From Occultella gossypii (GTDB lineage Bacteria; Actinomycetota; Actinomycetes; Actinomycetales; Beutenbergiaceae), in contig NZ_JAGSHT010000012.1 in NCBI RefSeq assembly GCF_019947135.1, positions 186,001 to 250,000 on the forward strand: DNA of 64,000 bases, given 5' to 3'. Shown here piece after piece: positions 19,271-28,037 of the stretch; position 1 is the first letter of the stretch, and each line of letters starts with the position of its first letter. A program made the position numbers and the translations under genes. A model generated the notes under the pieces. It was not told the DNA's origin, made no database searches, and saw nothing but the letters and a program-made list of their open reading frames with translations.

Positions 19271-19939
19271 TCACTCCCAGCGGACGGACTCCTTGCCGTC
19301 CTCGCCGACGACGTACTCCGCACGCGCCGGCGCGGCCGTGCTGCGCTCGAGCACCTGGTAGACCCCACCGGTGGAGGTGATCCGGGTCTCGAGCACGGTG
19401 AATGCCGCCGGGTCGTCGCCCGGCTCGAACAGGCGCTTGCCAGCGCCGACCAGGACCGGGAAACTAATCAGCCGGTAGGTGTCGACGAGCCCGGCGACGT
19501 GCAGGGTTCGAGCGAGCCGGTGACTGCCGTGCACCTGGAGCTCGCCCCTACCCGGTCCGGCCTTGAGCGCGCGGACGGCCTCGACGACGGCGGCGTCGCT
19601 GCCGGCCGGGATCACGTCGGTGTTCGCCCACCGGGCCGTGGTGCCGGCCGAGGTGACCACGTGCTTGCGCAGCGTGTTCAGGGCGACGGCGACGGCGTTG
19701 CCCGGGTCGGTGATCCTCGACCAGTACTCCTGCATCATGTCGTAGGTGGTCCGGCCGAGCAGGAAGGCGCCGGTCGCGGCGAACCACGTGTCCACGATCG
19801 AGCCGAAGTCCTCGTCACCGAACGGCACCATCCAGCCGCCCTGGGCGAACCCGCCCGAGGTGTCCTCGTCGGGGCCGCCCGGTCCCTGCATCACGCCATC
19901 CATGGTCACGAACTCGTGCACGGTCAGCCTCATGGTCAT
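19271..19939 (-). CDS. RibD C-terminal / dihydrofolate reductase-like protein
   Basis: A 222-residue protein of the RibD-C/DHFR-like superfamily of NADPH-binding reductases. It begins with LTVHEFVTMDGVMQGPGGPDED, has the FLLGRTTYDMMQEYW signature and ends its core with VDTYRLISFPVLVGAGKRLFEPG. Members are common in soil actinobacteria; the true substrate is generally unknown, and it should not be read as the housekeeping folate enzyme. A ggagg ribosome site lies upstream of the start. It lies 103 nt downstream of the MFS gene on the same strand and may be co-transcribed with it. Confidence 0.85.
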   Translation of the reverse strand: MTMRLTVHEFVTMDGVMQGPGGPDEDTSGGFAQGGWMVPFGDEDFGSIVDTWFAATGAFLLGRTTYDMMQEYWSRITDPGNAVAVALNTLRKHVVTSAGTTARWANTDVIPAGSDAAVVEAVRALKAGPGRGELQVHGSHRLARTLHVAGLVDTYRLISFPVLVGAGKRLFEPGDDPAAFTVLETRITSTGGVYQVLERSTAAPARAEYVVGEDGKESVRWE

Positions 19940-20042
19940 CCCACGTCCTCCCTCTCGGAACTCCTGTTGCTGGGAACAGACCGTCCGGACGGCCCGAACT
20001 CATCGCGAGCGATGCTCGAAGCAGCCCCGCCAGGGTGCCGCG

Positions 20043-21374
20043 TCAGACCGGGGTGCGCTCGCCGTCGAGCACCGGCACCGGACGGTCGTGCACCCGGCGT
20101 ACCCCACGCCGGTAGGCCACGGCGATCACCACGTAGGCCACCGCGAGGGCCGCGAACACCGGCCTCGACCAGCCGGTGTCCGGCAGCGCCGCCGCCGCCA
20201 GCGCCGCGGCTCCGGCGAACGCGGCGTTGTAGAGCATGTCGTAGAGGGAGAACGCGCGGCCGCGGAACGAGTCGTGGGTGTCCCGCTGCACGATCGTGTC
20301 GACGGCGATCTTCGCGCCCTGAACGGCCAGGCCCATCAGCACGGCCGCCGCCGCGATGACGGCGAACTCCGGTGCCGCCGCCATGAGGATCTGGCTGACG
20401 GCGCCCAGGCCCAGGCACACGACGATCCACGTCGAGGGTGACATCCGCTCGTGCGCGATCGGGGTGGCCACGATCGCGAGGCCGTTCCCGGCGAACGAGA
20501 TCGAGGTGAGCACCGCGAACATCGCCAGGCCGGCGCCGGCGTCCGTCGGCTCGGAGAGCAGGTTCCGGGAGATCAGGATCAGCGCGATGAAGTTCAGCCC
20601 GTACAGGAATCGGTGCAGCGCCATCACCGCCAGCGCCATGCCCGGGGTGCGCCGCCGGATCAGGTAGCCGGCGCCGTCGACCAGGTCTCGGAGGGTGGCG
20701 CGCACATCCGCCGAGAACGCCTCGAACCCGCCGCGGGTGCGTGCCGCGCGCGTGGGGCCGAGCAGATCCGGGCCCATCCGCAGCGCGAGCAGTGCCGCAC
20801 AGCCGAACAACACCGCCGCGGTGGCGAGCACCAGGCCGTCCTTGCCCGGGCCGGCCGGGACGAGCCAGCCGATCCCGAAGCCGAGCCCGGCTCCCGCCAC
20901 AGCCGAGACCGCCCCGAGGGTCGGCGTGAGGGTGTTCGCCATCAGCAGTTGTTCGCGTGGCACCACCCGCGGCAGCCCGGCCGAGAGCGCCGCGAGCAGG
21001 AACCGGTTCACGCCGAGCGTGAGCAGCGCGAGGACGTACACCGCCGGGCCGACGCCCTGGGTGGCCATCAGGACCGCGAGGGTGAGGCCGAGCACCACCC
21101 GGATCGCGTTCCCGACAGCGAGCACCTGACGCCGACGCCAACGGTCGAGCAACGGACCGGCGAACGGACCGACGATCGTGAACGGGAGCAGCAGCACCGC
21201 GAAGGCAGCGGCGACCGCCCCCGCCGTCGCCAGGTTCTGCGGCGAGAAGAAGAACAGCGTGGCCAGGCCGGCCTGGAACATGCCGTCCCCGCATTGCGAG
21301 ACAAGTCGGACCGAGAACAGCTTGCGGAAGTCCCGGTGGACGAGGACGGTGCGGAGGTCCGCGATCACACTCAC
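20043..21374 (-). CDS. MFS transporter, probable drug/solute exporter
   Basis: A 443-residue integral membrane protein with about 12 hydrophobic segments. The N-terminus LRTVLVHRDFRKLFSVRLVSQCGDGMFQAGLATLFFF and GPFAGPLLDRWRRRQVLAVGN (MFS loop 2-3 motif) are typical of MFS exporters. Substrate unknown. The likely start is the GTG at 21374; a TTG directly before it (21377) is also in frame. A -10-like tagcct lies only about 7-10 nt upstream of the start, so the message could be leaderless. Confidence 0.85.
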   Translation of the reverse strand: MSVIADLRTVLVHRDFRKLFSVRLVSQCGDGMFQAGLATLFFFSPQNLATAGAVAAAFAVLLLPFTIVGPFAGPLLDRWRRRQVLAVGNAIRVVLGLTLAVLMATQGVGPAVYVLALLTLGVNRFLLAALSAGLPRVVPREQLLMANTLTPTLGAVSAVAGAGLGFGIGWLVPAGPGKDGLVLATAAVLFGCAALLALRMGPDLLGPTRAARTRGGFEAFSADVRATLRDLVDGAGYLIRRRTPGMALAVMALHRFLYGLNFIALILISRNLLSEPTDAGAGLAMFAVLTSISFAGNGLAIVATPIAHERMSPSTWIVVCLGLGAVSQILMAAAPEFAVIAAAAVLMGLAVQGAKIAVDTIVQRDTHDSFRGRAFSLYDMLYNAAFAGAAALAAAALPDTGWSRPVFAALAVAYVVIAVAYRRGVRRVHDRPVPVLDGERTPV

Positions 21375-21496
21375 CAACGCAGGCTATCGCGGTCGAGGGC
21401 GCGCGCCCCGGACAGCACAACAGCGCGCCGACCCACCGGGCCGGTCCGGATCGTGGGACGACCTCAACGGCACGGTGTCCGATGCGTGACGGCAGG

Positions 21497-21512
21497 TGAA
21501 CGTTAACGGAAC
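21497..21512. promoter_or_regulatory. Possible LacI-family operator before the ABC importer operon
   Basis: tgaacgttaacggaac, centred on the palindrome cgttaacg, lies in the 270-nt gap before the importer operon. It resembles AACGTT-type operators of LacI sugar regulators, but no LacI gene is in the window, so this is a weak inference. Confidence 0.3.
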
Positions 21513-21644
21513 AAGCCGTCGTGAGGGCCGCGGATGGTCGACCACGCCTGAGCGCCGGGGGTAGCGTCCTCACTGGAATTGCAGCGCGCCTTCTGATTGC
21601 CGCGCCATCAAGAAACATCACCGTCACGATCGGAATGCATCTCC

Positions 21645-22577
21645 ATGAGTTCGCATGCCCTCTCCAGTGCTGCCCCGCCGGGGCGGCGGACGGCCCGAAG
21701 AAAGAAACTGTGGCGCAATATCGGCGTCTTCGCGCTGCTCGCGGGACCGAACCTGGCGCTGCTCCTGATATTCACTTATCGCCCGATGTTCCTGAGCTTC
21801 TACTATTCGATGCTCAATTGGAACATCGGCTCCGACTTCGCGCAATTCATCGGGTTCGGGAACTACGTCGAATGGTTCAACGACCCCGAGTCCGCCCGGA
21901 TCGTCGCCACGACCCTGCTCTACACGGTCGCCACCGTCGCCGGCGGGATGGCGATCGGTCTGGCCCTGGCGCTCGCGCTGAACCGCAAGCTGTTCGGGCG
22001 CGGCATCGTCCGCACGGTCACCTTCGCGCCGTACGTCCTGTCCGGGATCGCGGTCGGGTTCCTGTGGATGTACATCTTCAACCCGAACATCGGACTGCTC
22101 CGCACGGTGCTCGGCTGGCTCGGGCTCTCCTCGCCGCCGTGGTTCACCCAGCAGCCGTGGCCGCTGATCATGATCATCATCGTCACGCTGTGGAAGCACA
22201 TCGGGTACGTCGCGCTGATCTACCTGGCGGGCCTGCAGGCGGTGCCACAGGACCTGCGTGACGCCGCCGCACTCGACGGTGCCGGCACCTGGCGGGTGTT
22301 CCGGGCGATCGTGCTCCCGCTGCTCGGGCCGATCACGTTCTTCCTGCTGATCACCCTCACGCTGAGCGCGCTGCAGTCCTTCGACCTGATCCGCTCGATG
22401 ACGAACGGTGGCCCGCTCGGCTCCACCAAGACCCTCATGTACCAGGTCTACGTCGAGGGCTTCCAGATCGGCCGCGGCGGGTACGGGTCCGCGGTCGCCA
22501 CGATCCTCTTCGTGATCCTGCTCGTGGTCACGGCCATCCAGATGAAGTTCGTCGAGAGGCGGGTGCACTACCAGTGA
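21645..22577 (+). CDS. ABC importer permease, MalF/UgpA family
   Basis: A 310-residue membrane permease of a carbohydrate-type (CUT1) ABC importer. About six hydrophobic helices are visible, and the loop that contacts the ATPase is present (DLRDAAALDGAGTWRVFRAIVLPLLGP). The N-terminal 25 residues are basic and cytoplasmic. ATG 21645 is chosen because the residues after it look like the start of such permeases; frames further upstream lack family-like sequence. The partner permease starts within its stop codon. No ATPase gene is nearby, so a shared ATPase (MsiK/UgpC type) elsewhere is likely. Confidence 0.9.
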   Translation: MSSHALSSAAPPGRRTARRKKLWRNIGVFALLAGPNLALLLIFTYRPMFLSFYYSMLNWNIGSDFAQFIGFGNYVEWFNDPESARIVATTLLYTVATVAGGMAIGLALALALNRKLFGRGIVRTVTFAPYVLSGIAVGFLWMYIFNPNIGLLRTVLGWLGLSSPPWFTQQPWPLIMIIIVTLWKHIGYVALIYLAGLQAVPQDLRDAAALDGAGTWRVFRAIVLPLLGPITFFLLITLTLSALQSFDLIRSMTNGGPLGSTKTLMYQVYVEGFQIGRGGYGSAVATILFVILLVVTAIQMKFVERRVHYQ

Positions 22578-23515
22578 GCACCATCACCACGGACAGCCCG
22601 GCCACTCCGGCCACCGGCCGCGACCAGCGCAGCACCGCGGGGGCGCCGGAAGCGCCCAAGCCGCCCGAGCGCCGTCGACGTCGGCGCAGCGCCGGTGCGG
22701 TCGTCTTGGACGGCGGCCTCTACGTGACGCTCGTGCTGGCCGCGCTCGTCATGGCGTTCCCGCTGATCTGGATGCTGCTGGCCAGCTTCAAGTCGAACCC
22801 GGAGATCTCCACCTGGCCGATCCAGTGGCTGCCCCAGGAGTGGAACTTCGACAACTTCATCGCGGTCGCGAACTCGATCCCGATCGGCCGGATGATCTTC
22901 AACAGCGTGTTCATCACGGTGGTGAGCACGTTCCTCAAGGTGGTCCTCGGCCTGGCCTGCGCCTACGCCCTCGTCTTCGTGGACGTCCCCTTCAAGAAGC
23001 TCGCGTTCATGCTCGTGCTGTTCACGCTGCTGATCCCGGGCCAGATCACGATCATCCCGAACTACGTGCTGGTGGCCGGCCTGGACTGGACGAACACCTA
23101 CCTGGGCATCATCCTGCCCGGCCTGGCCAGCGCGTTCGGGACGTTCCTGTTCCGGCAGCAGTTCATGCAGCTGCCCAGGTCGCTGCTCGAGGCCGCGGAG
23201 CTGGACGGCGCCGGGCACCTGCGCCGGCTGTTCCGGGTGGTCGTCCCGATCTCGGTCCCCACCATCGCAGCGGTCACCCTCGTGACCCTGGTCGGCGAGT
23301 GGAACGAGTACCTCTGGCCCTCCCTGGTGGCCAAGAGCCCGGACCTGATGACCCTGCCGGTGGGCCTGACCCACCTGCAGGACCTCGAGGGCATCCAGAA
23401 CTGGGGCGTGCTGCTGGCCGCCACCACGCTGCTGACGCTCCCGATGCTGGCCGTGTTCCTGGTCCTGCAGCGCCGGCTGGTGGCCGGCCTCACCGCCGGG
23501 GCGGTCACCGGCTGA
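22574..23515 (+). CDS. ABC importer permease, MalG/UgpE family
   Basis: A 313-residue permease, second half of the importer channel. A basic Pro-rich N-terminus (about 1-45) precedes six membrane helices; the ATPase-contact loop is LLEAAELDGAGHLRRLFRVVVPISVP. The GTG start overlaps the stop of the first permease (GTGA), so the two are translationally coupled. Confidence 0.9.
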   Translation: MSTITTDSPATPATGRDQRSTAGAPEAPKPPERRRRRRSAGAVVLDGGLYVTLVLAALVMAFPLIWMLLASFKSNPEISTWPIQWLPQEWNFDNFIAVANSIPIGRMIFNSVFITVVSTFLKVVLGLACAYALVFVDVPFKKLAFMLVLFTLLIPGQITIIPNYVLVAGLDWTNTYLGIILPGLASAFGTFLFRQQFMQLPRSLLEAAELDGAGHLRRLFRVVVPISVPTIAAVTLVTLVGEWNEYLWPSLVAKSPDLMTLPVGLTHLQDLEGIQNWGVLLAATTLLTLPMLAVFLVLQRRLVAGLTAGAVTG

Positions 23516-23581
23516 GCCGGCCCGAACCCCCGCAAGCCCCTCCCAACCCCAAGCAGAAACCCCCACAAGGAGTACTCCCCC

Positions 23582-24967
23582 ATGCGTTCTCGTAGCGGCC
23601 TCATCCTGCCCGAGTCCCTCCGCCAGCCGTCCCGCCGAAGCCTCCTGCAGCTGGGTGGGCTCGGCCTCGGGGCCGGGTTCCTCGCAGCCTGCTCCGGCCC
23701 GTCCGTCGGCTCCAGCGACGGTGGCGGCAACGCCGAGACAGCTGCCGGGACCGACTGGTCCACCATCGAGCCGGCCGAGCAGATCACGTTCATGTCCCTG
23801 CAGCAGGGCACCGAGCTCGAGCAGGAACTGGTCGCGGAGTTCACCGCCGAGACCGGCATCGCCATCAACCACGTCTCGGGCGGCGGCTCGTACGAGGAGC
23901 TGGCGCAGAACTTCCGCGCCTCGGCCGGGACGTCCGAGCAGCCGGACGTCGCACAGGCCTCGGACGTGTTCTGGTTCCAGTACCTGACCTCCGGCAACAC
24001 GATTCCGGTCGACGGGCTGCTGGAGCACCTCGAGGTCGAGGTGGACGACTTCCAGGAGGCGCTCTACGGCGACTACGAGTTCGACGGCCAGCACTGGGCT
24101 GTGCCGTACGGTCGCTCGACGCCGATGTTCTACTACAACAAGACCGTGTGGGAGTCCGCGGGCCTGCCGGACCGGGGTCCCGACACCTGGACCGAGTTCC
24201 AGGAGTGGTCGCCGCAGATCCAGTCCGTGCTGCCGGCCGACGGGGCCGCGATGGGCTGGAGTGCGCCCGGGCCCTCGAACACCGCCTGGTTCGGCCAGAG
24301 CATCCTGTGGGCCCACGACGCCGCGTTCTCCCACGAGTGGGAGTGGTCCCTGGACACCGAGGAAGCGCTCTGGGTCGGCAACTTCTACCGCGACGCGTTC
24401 AACGGCCCGGATGCCTGGTCCAAGGTGGCCGTGGACCAGGCCGCCGAGTTCGCCGCCGGCCTGTACGGGGCGATCATGGGCTCGACCGGCGGCATCGTCT
24501 CCTACCGCGAGATGCTCCCGACGCTTGGCGTCGCCTTCATGCCCGGCGGCACCATCCCGGCTGACGCCCCCCGGGTCCCGACCGGTGGGAACGGGCTCAC
24601 GATCTCCGGGCCGACCCCGGAGAAGCAGCTCGCCGGCGGCATGCTCCTGCGCCACCTCACCACGCCCGAGAACTCGGCCCGGTGGGCCGTGTCCACCGGC
24701 TACATGCCGACCCGCAAGGCCGCGATCGAGACCGAGACCATGCAGGCCGCCATCGCCGAGGTCCCGGACCGCCAGATCCCGATCGACCAGCTCGAGATCA
24801 CGAAGGTCCAGGACTACGCCCGCGCCCTCCTGCCCGGCGGCGACCTGCTGATCTCCGAGCACTTCGAGCGGATCATCCTCAGCGGCGAGGACGCCGAGCC
24901 CGTCTTCGCCGACCTCACGAACGAGCTCCAGCGCGCCTTCGAGCAGAACGTCGAACCGCACCTGTGA
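23582..24967 (+). CDS. Extracellular solute-binding lipoprotein (family 1)
   Basis: A 461-residue substrate-binding lipoprotein for the importer. The export signal has twin arginines (SRRSLLQLGGLGLG, R18-R19), suggesting Tat export, and a lipobox FLAAC with the lipidated Cys37. The mature part is of the SBP type 1 fold (QITFMSLQQGTELEQELVAEFTAETGI; MFYYNKTVWESAGLPD). With a glycerophosphodiesterase coupled to its 3' end, the likely cargo is a glycerophosphodiester or related sugar phosphate (UgpB-like role); this is inferred from context. Unusually it follows the permeases instead of preceding them. Ribosome site aaggag is clear. Confidence 0.9.
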   Translation: MRSRSGLILPESLRQPSRRSLLQLGGLGLGAGFLAACSGPSVGSSDGGGNAETAAGTDWSTIEPAEQITFMSLQQGTELEQELVAEFTAETGIAINHVSGGGSYEELAQNFRASAGTSEQPDVAQASDVFWFQYLTSGNTIPVDGLLEHLEVEVDDFQEALYGDYEFDGQHWAVPYGRSTPMFYYNKTVWESAGLPDRGPDTWTEFQEWSPQIQSVLPADGAAMGWSAPGPSNTAWFGQSILWAHDAAFSHEWEWSLDTEEALWVGNFYRDAFNGPDAWSKVAVDQAAEFAAGLYGAIMGSTGGIVSYREMLPTLGVAFMPGGTIPADAPRVPTGGNGLTISGPTPEKQLAGGMLLRHLTTPENSARWAVSTGYMPTRKAAIETETMQAAIAEVPDRQIPIDQLEITKVQDYARALLPGGDLLISEHFERIILSGEDAEPVFADLTNELQRAFEQNVEPHL

Positions 24968-25704
24968 CACCGCTCGTCGTCGCCCACCGCGGGAACTCGT
25001 CGGTGGCGCCGGAGAACACCGTGGCGGCGCTGGTCAGCGCCGCCCGGGCCGGCGCCCACCTGGTCGAGATCGACCTGCAGATGACGGTCGACGGCGTCGG
25101 GGTGGTCTTCCATGACCATCCACTGGGGCGGACCGCAGCCGGGTCCGGGCTGCTCCGGGACCTCGACCTCGACGGCGTCGCTCGCCTCGAGGTCGGGTCC
25201 TGGTTCGACCCGGTCCACTCGGGCACGCGGGTCCCGCTGCTCGCGGACGTGCTGGGCGTGCTCGCCCGGTACGACGACCTCGGCCTGCTGCTCGAGGTGA
25301 GCGGGCCGTGGACGGCGCACGCGTTGGGGCACGAGCTGGCGTCGATCGCCGACGCGGGCCTGGCCGGCCGGGTGATCGTGCAGAGCTTCAGCGCCGAGTC
25401 GTTGAGCCTTGCGCGCGACCTCGCACCGGAGCTGCCGCGCGGGTACCTGACCGCGACCTGGTCCGACGACGTCCTCGAGACGTGCACGGACACCGGCTCC
25501 CGCTGGTGCAACCCGCGGGCGGACCTGCTCGAGGGCGGGTTCGGCGTGGTCGATGCCATCCACGACCTGGGCCTGCGCACGATGGTCTGGACGCCGAACG
25601 AGCCCGATGGCTGGGCCGCAGCGCTCGAGGCGGGTGCGGACGCCATCATCACCGACCGGCCGGACCGGCTGCTCGGCTGGCTCGCCGGGACCCGTCAGGC
25701 CTGA
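24964..25704 (+). CDS. Glycerophosphodiester phosphodiesterase family protein
   Basis: A 246-residue cytoplasmic GDPD-type TIM barrel. Catalytic marks are VAHRGNSSVAPENTVAAL (His and Glu), LVEIDLQMTVDGVGVVFHDHPLGR and the C-terminal LGLRTMVWTPNEPDGWAAALEAGADAIITDRP. These enzymes hydrolyse glycerophosphodiesters to sn-glycerol 3-phosphate and an alcohol. The GTG start overlaps the stop of the binding-protein gene (GTGA), so import and cleavage are likely one pathway. Confidence 0.9.
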   Translation: MTPLVVAHRGNSSVAPENTVAALVSAARAGAHLVEIDLQMTVDGVGVVFHDHPLGRTAAGSGLLRDLDLDGVARLEVGSWFDPVHSGTRVPLLADVLGVLARYDDLGLLLEVSGPWTAHALGHELASIADAGLAGRVIVQSFSAESLSLARDLAPELPRGYLTATWSDDVLETCTDTGSRWCNPRADLLEGGFGVVDAIHDLGLRTMVWTPNEPDGWAAALEAGADAIITDRPDRLLGWLAGTRQA

Positions 25705-25710
25705 CCTCCG

Positions 25711-25745
25711 CGTCGCCCGGCAGGAATCCGCCGGGCCGGGCGACG
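25711..25745. terminator. Bidirectional terminator between the two phosphodiesterase genes
   Basis: A perfect 11-bp stem (cgtcgcccggc / gccgggcgacg) with a 13-nt loop, between the convergent GDPD genes. Confidence 0.65.
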
Positions 25746-25779
25746 TCGATCTCAGCGAGCCAACCGGCGTCGAGCCGGG

Positions 25780-26556
25780 TCAGGCGGTCGCCGGTGCGGC
25801 GTCCCGTGCGGCCAGCACCTCGCGTGGGGCGTCGGTGCAGATGGCGTCGGCACCCATCGCCGCCAACTCCATGGCGCGCGCCGGGTCGTTGACGGTCCAG
25901 ACCCACGCCTCCATCCCGGCCGCGTGGATGCCGTCGATGATCTCCGAGGTGATGTTCTGCTCGTAGATCGAGAGGCCGGGAGCGTTCAGGCGCTTACCGA
26001 ACTCGACGGCGTCGGTCCAGTCCCGTGCCATCCGCTCCAGCCCGGCGGCCTGCTCGGGGGTGACCTGGTCGCGGTATCGCTCCAGCAGCGCCTCGGCGTT
26101 CTCCCTCGTCCCGATCGTGAGCGGGTACACCTGGGCGCCGGACCGCTCGTGGATCTCCGTGAGGGCGTCCCAGTGCCCGGACGACGCGAACCAGTCGAGG
26201 TCGTCGAACGCCGCGACGGCCGCGATCACGCCGTCCACCGCCTCGGGGTCCTTGATCTCGATGTTGACGCGCATCTTCCCGGTGACCAGAGCAAGGACCT
26301 CGTCGAGGGTCGGCACGTATTCACCGTGACCGGCATTCACCTGGCGCAATTCCTCCGACGTCCGCTCCTTCACCGGGCCGGTGGCATCGGTGGTGCGGTC
26401 GAGGGTGTCGTCATGAATGACGACTACGCGTCCATCCTTCGCCTTGTAGCAGTCGAGCTCGATGCCCTCGGCACCGTATTCGAGCGCCTTCGCGAACGCT
26501 GCCAGAGTATTCTCCGGCAGATCGATGGACGCGCCGCGGTGTGCATAGACGTGCAT
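25780..26556 (-). CDS. Second glycerophosphodiester phosphodiesterase
   Basis: A 258-residue GDPD enzyme, clearly a different subfamily from its convergent neighbour. Marks: VYAHRGASIDLPENTLAAFAKAL, IELDCYKAKDGRVVVIHDDTLDRTT (metal and general acid/base residues), VNIEIKDPE, and AWVWTVNDPARAMELAAMGADAICTD. There is no signal peptide. The start at 26556 is set by the ribosome site aggag 5 nt upstream; a longer reading would add five residues. Confidence 0.92.
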   Translation of the reverse strand: MHVYAHRGASIDLPENTLAAFAKALEYGAEGIELDCYKAKDGRVVVIHDDTLDRTTDATGPVKERTSEELRQVNAGHGEYVPTLDEVLALVTGKMRVNIEIKDPEAVDGVIAAVAAFDDLDWFASSGHWDALTEIHERSGAQVYPLTIGTRENAEALLERYRDQVTPEQAAGLERMARDWTDAVEFGKRLNAPGLSIYEQNITSEIIDGIHAAGMEAWVWTVNDPARAMELAAMGADAICTDAPREVLAARDAAPATA

Positions 26557-26643
26557 GATGCTCCTGACCATGGGGAATGGATAACGCGAGCACCTTATTT
26601 GACGCTGCTGAACCGCCGGTGGCAGGCAGGTGAACGCCGTTCC

Positions 26644-27894
26644 TCACTGATCCGATTCTGATTCCGGGGCCGCCCCGGCCGGCTCGTCCGTACCGGCCAG
26701 GTCCCAACAGATCACGCCGAGGAGGACCGCGTTGGAGATCCAGTTGAGGGCGAGCGGCGCGAGCACCGCGTGCGCTGCGAACAGCAGGGCGAGCGCGGCC
26801 ACGCCGGCGAGGTGCGGGCGCGACCACGCCCGGCCGGTGGCGCGGCGGAACAACACGTTGCCGATCAGGAAGACCCCGGCGGAACCACAGATCAGGCCGG
26901 CCGTCCACGGGTCGGCGTGGCCGACGCCGTCGTGCCCCATCGGGTGCAGCAGCACCAGCTCATCGGCGACGGCGGTGCCCACGATGCCGAGGACCATCAG
27001 CAGTGGCACGTAGGTGTAGCCGGTCTGCGCGATCATCCCGGTCCGGTCGGAGCCGGCGAAGAAAGCCGTGGCGCGCCCCTCCGCGCGGTCGAAGTAGAGC
27101 AGCCACATGAGCACCGTGCTCGCGAAGGCGGCCAGGAACGCGGCGACGGTGACCGGGGTGAGGTCCAGTTCCGCGAAGGCCGAGCCGGTGATGATGATCG
27201 ACTCGCCGAGCGTGATGATCATGAACAGCCCGACCCGCTCGGCCATGTGCTCCCCACGGACGGTCCAGGTGGCCGGGTCCGTCGCGCCGAGCACCGGCAC
27301 CCGGAACATCGCCCGCGGTCCGCAGTAGTCGATCACCACCGCGAGCACCCACAGGGCCAGCTGCAGCCGGTCGTCGCCGACCAGGGCCCCGGCGATCCAG
27401 AAGACCCCGGACACGGCCAGCCAGATCGTGATCCGCGCGAAGTTGACCGCGTTCACGGGCCAGTGCCGGGCCAGCGCGTAGACCGTGAACAGTGAGCGCC
27501 CCACCTGGATCGTCACGAACGTGACCGCGAACAGCAGCGCCTTGGGCCCGAACGCCTCGGGGATCGCGCCGGACATCACCAGCCCGAACAGCATCATCGT
27601 GATCAGCAGCGCCCGCACCGGCAGTCGCTCGGGGTCGAGCCAGTTGGTCACCCAGGTGGTGTCGATCCACATGTACCAGACGGCGGCCGCGAGGATCAGG
27701 GTGTGCCCGAGCGTGGTCAGGTCGGGGTGCGCGATGAGCGAGTGCGAGAGCTGGGTCACCGCGAAGACGAACACCAGGTCGAAGAACAGTTCGATGTATC
27801 CGACCCGGTTCGAGTCGTGCCCCTGGCCGCGCCGCAGCACGCTCGTGCGCATGCCCCACGTGCTCCGGGTGAAGGGTCCGTCCATGGCGTGCAT
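26644..27894 (-). CDS. Low temperature requirement protein A (LtrA) family membrane protein
   Basis: A 416-residue multi-helix membrane protein. The family signature is near the N-terminus (RVGYIELFFDLVFVFAVTQLSHSL), with a later conserved segment HMAERVGLFMIITLGESIIITGSAFAEL. LtrA was named from a Listeria mutant unable to grow in the cold; its molecular role is unknown. An ATG at 27885 is an alternative start. Confidence 0.88.
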   Translation of the reverse strand: MHAMDGPFTRSTWGMRTSVLRRGQGHDSNRVGYIELFFDLVFVFAVTQLSHSLIAHPDLTTLGHTLILAAAVWYMWIDTTWVTNWLDPERLPVRALLITMMLFGLVMSGAIPEAFGPKALLFAVTFVTIQVGRSLFTVYALARHWPVNAVNFARITIWLAVSGVFWIAGALVGDDRLQLALWVLAVVIDYCGPRAMFRVPVLGATDPATWTVRGEHMAERVGLFMIITLGESIIITGSAFAELDLTPVTVAAFLAAFASTVLMWLLYFDRAEGRATAFFAGSDRTGMIAQTGYTYVPLLMVLGIVGTAVADELVLLHPMGHDGVGHADPWTAGLICGSAGVFLIGNVLFRRATGRAWSRPHLAGVAALALLFAAHAVLAPLALNWISNAVLLGVICWDLAGTDEPAGAAPESESDQ

Positions 27895-27928
27895 CCTGCC
27901 ACCAGGGCCAATGCCCGACGGCGAAGGC

Positions 27929-28037
27929 TCAGTCGGTCAGACCGGCGCGCCGCGCGCGCAGGTACCCGGCCACGGCGTTGCCGAGCCGGCTCAGGTACTC
28001 GCCATCAACCGGGCGATCCGCGCTGTTCGCCGGTGGT
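27929..28037 (-). pseudogene. Out-of-frame C-terminal continuation of the unknown 28005-28589 gene
   Basis: Directly after the in-frame end of the neighbouring gene, the reading frame shifted by one base stays open to a TGA at 27929 and encodes ANSADRPVDGEYLSRLGN, then an Arg-rich end (RARRAGLTD). Almost every codon ends in G or C, as in real genes here. A single extra base in the ccc-ggg run at about 28038-28043 would explain the shift. Either the gene is frameshifted or there is a sequencing error. Confidence 0.55.

Noticed and set aside
22568-24970. 800-codon open frame antisense to the ABC importer genes
   Set aside because: It covers the opposite strand of three recognisable genes and has no domains.
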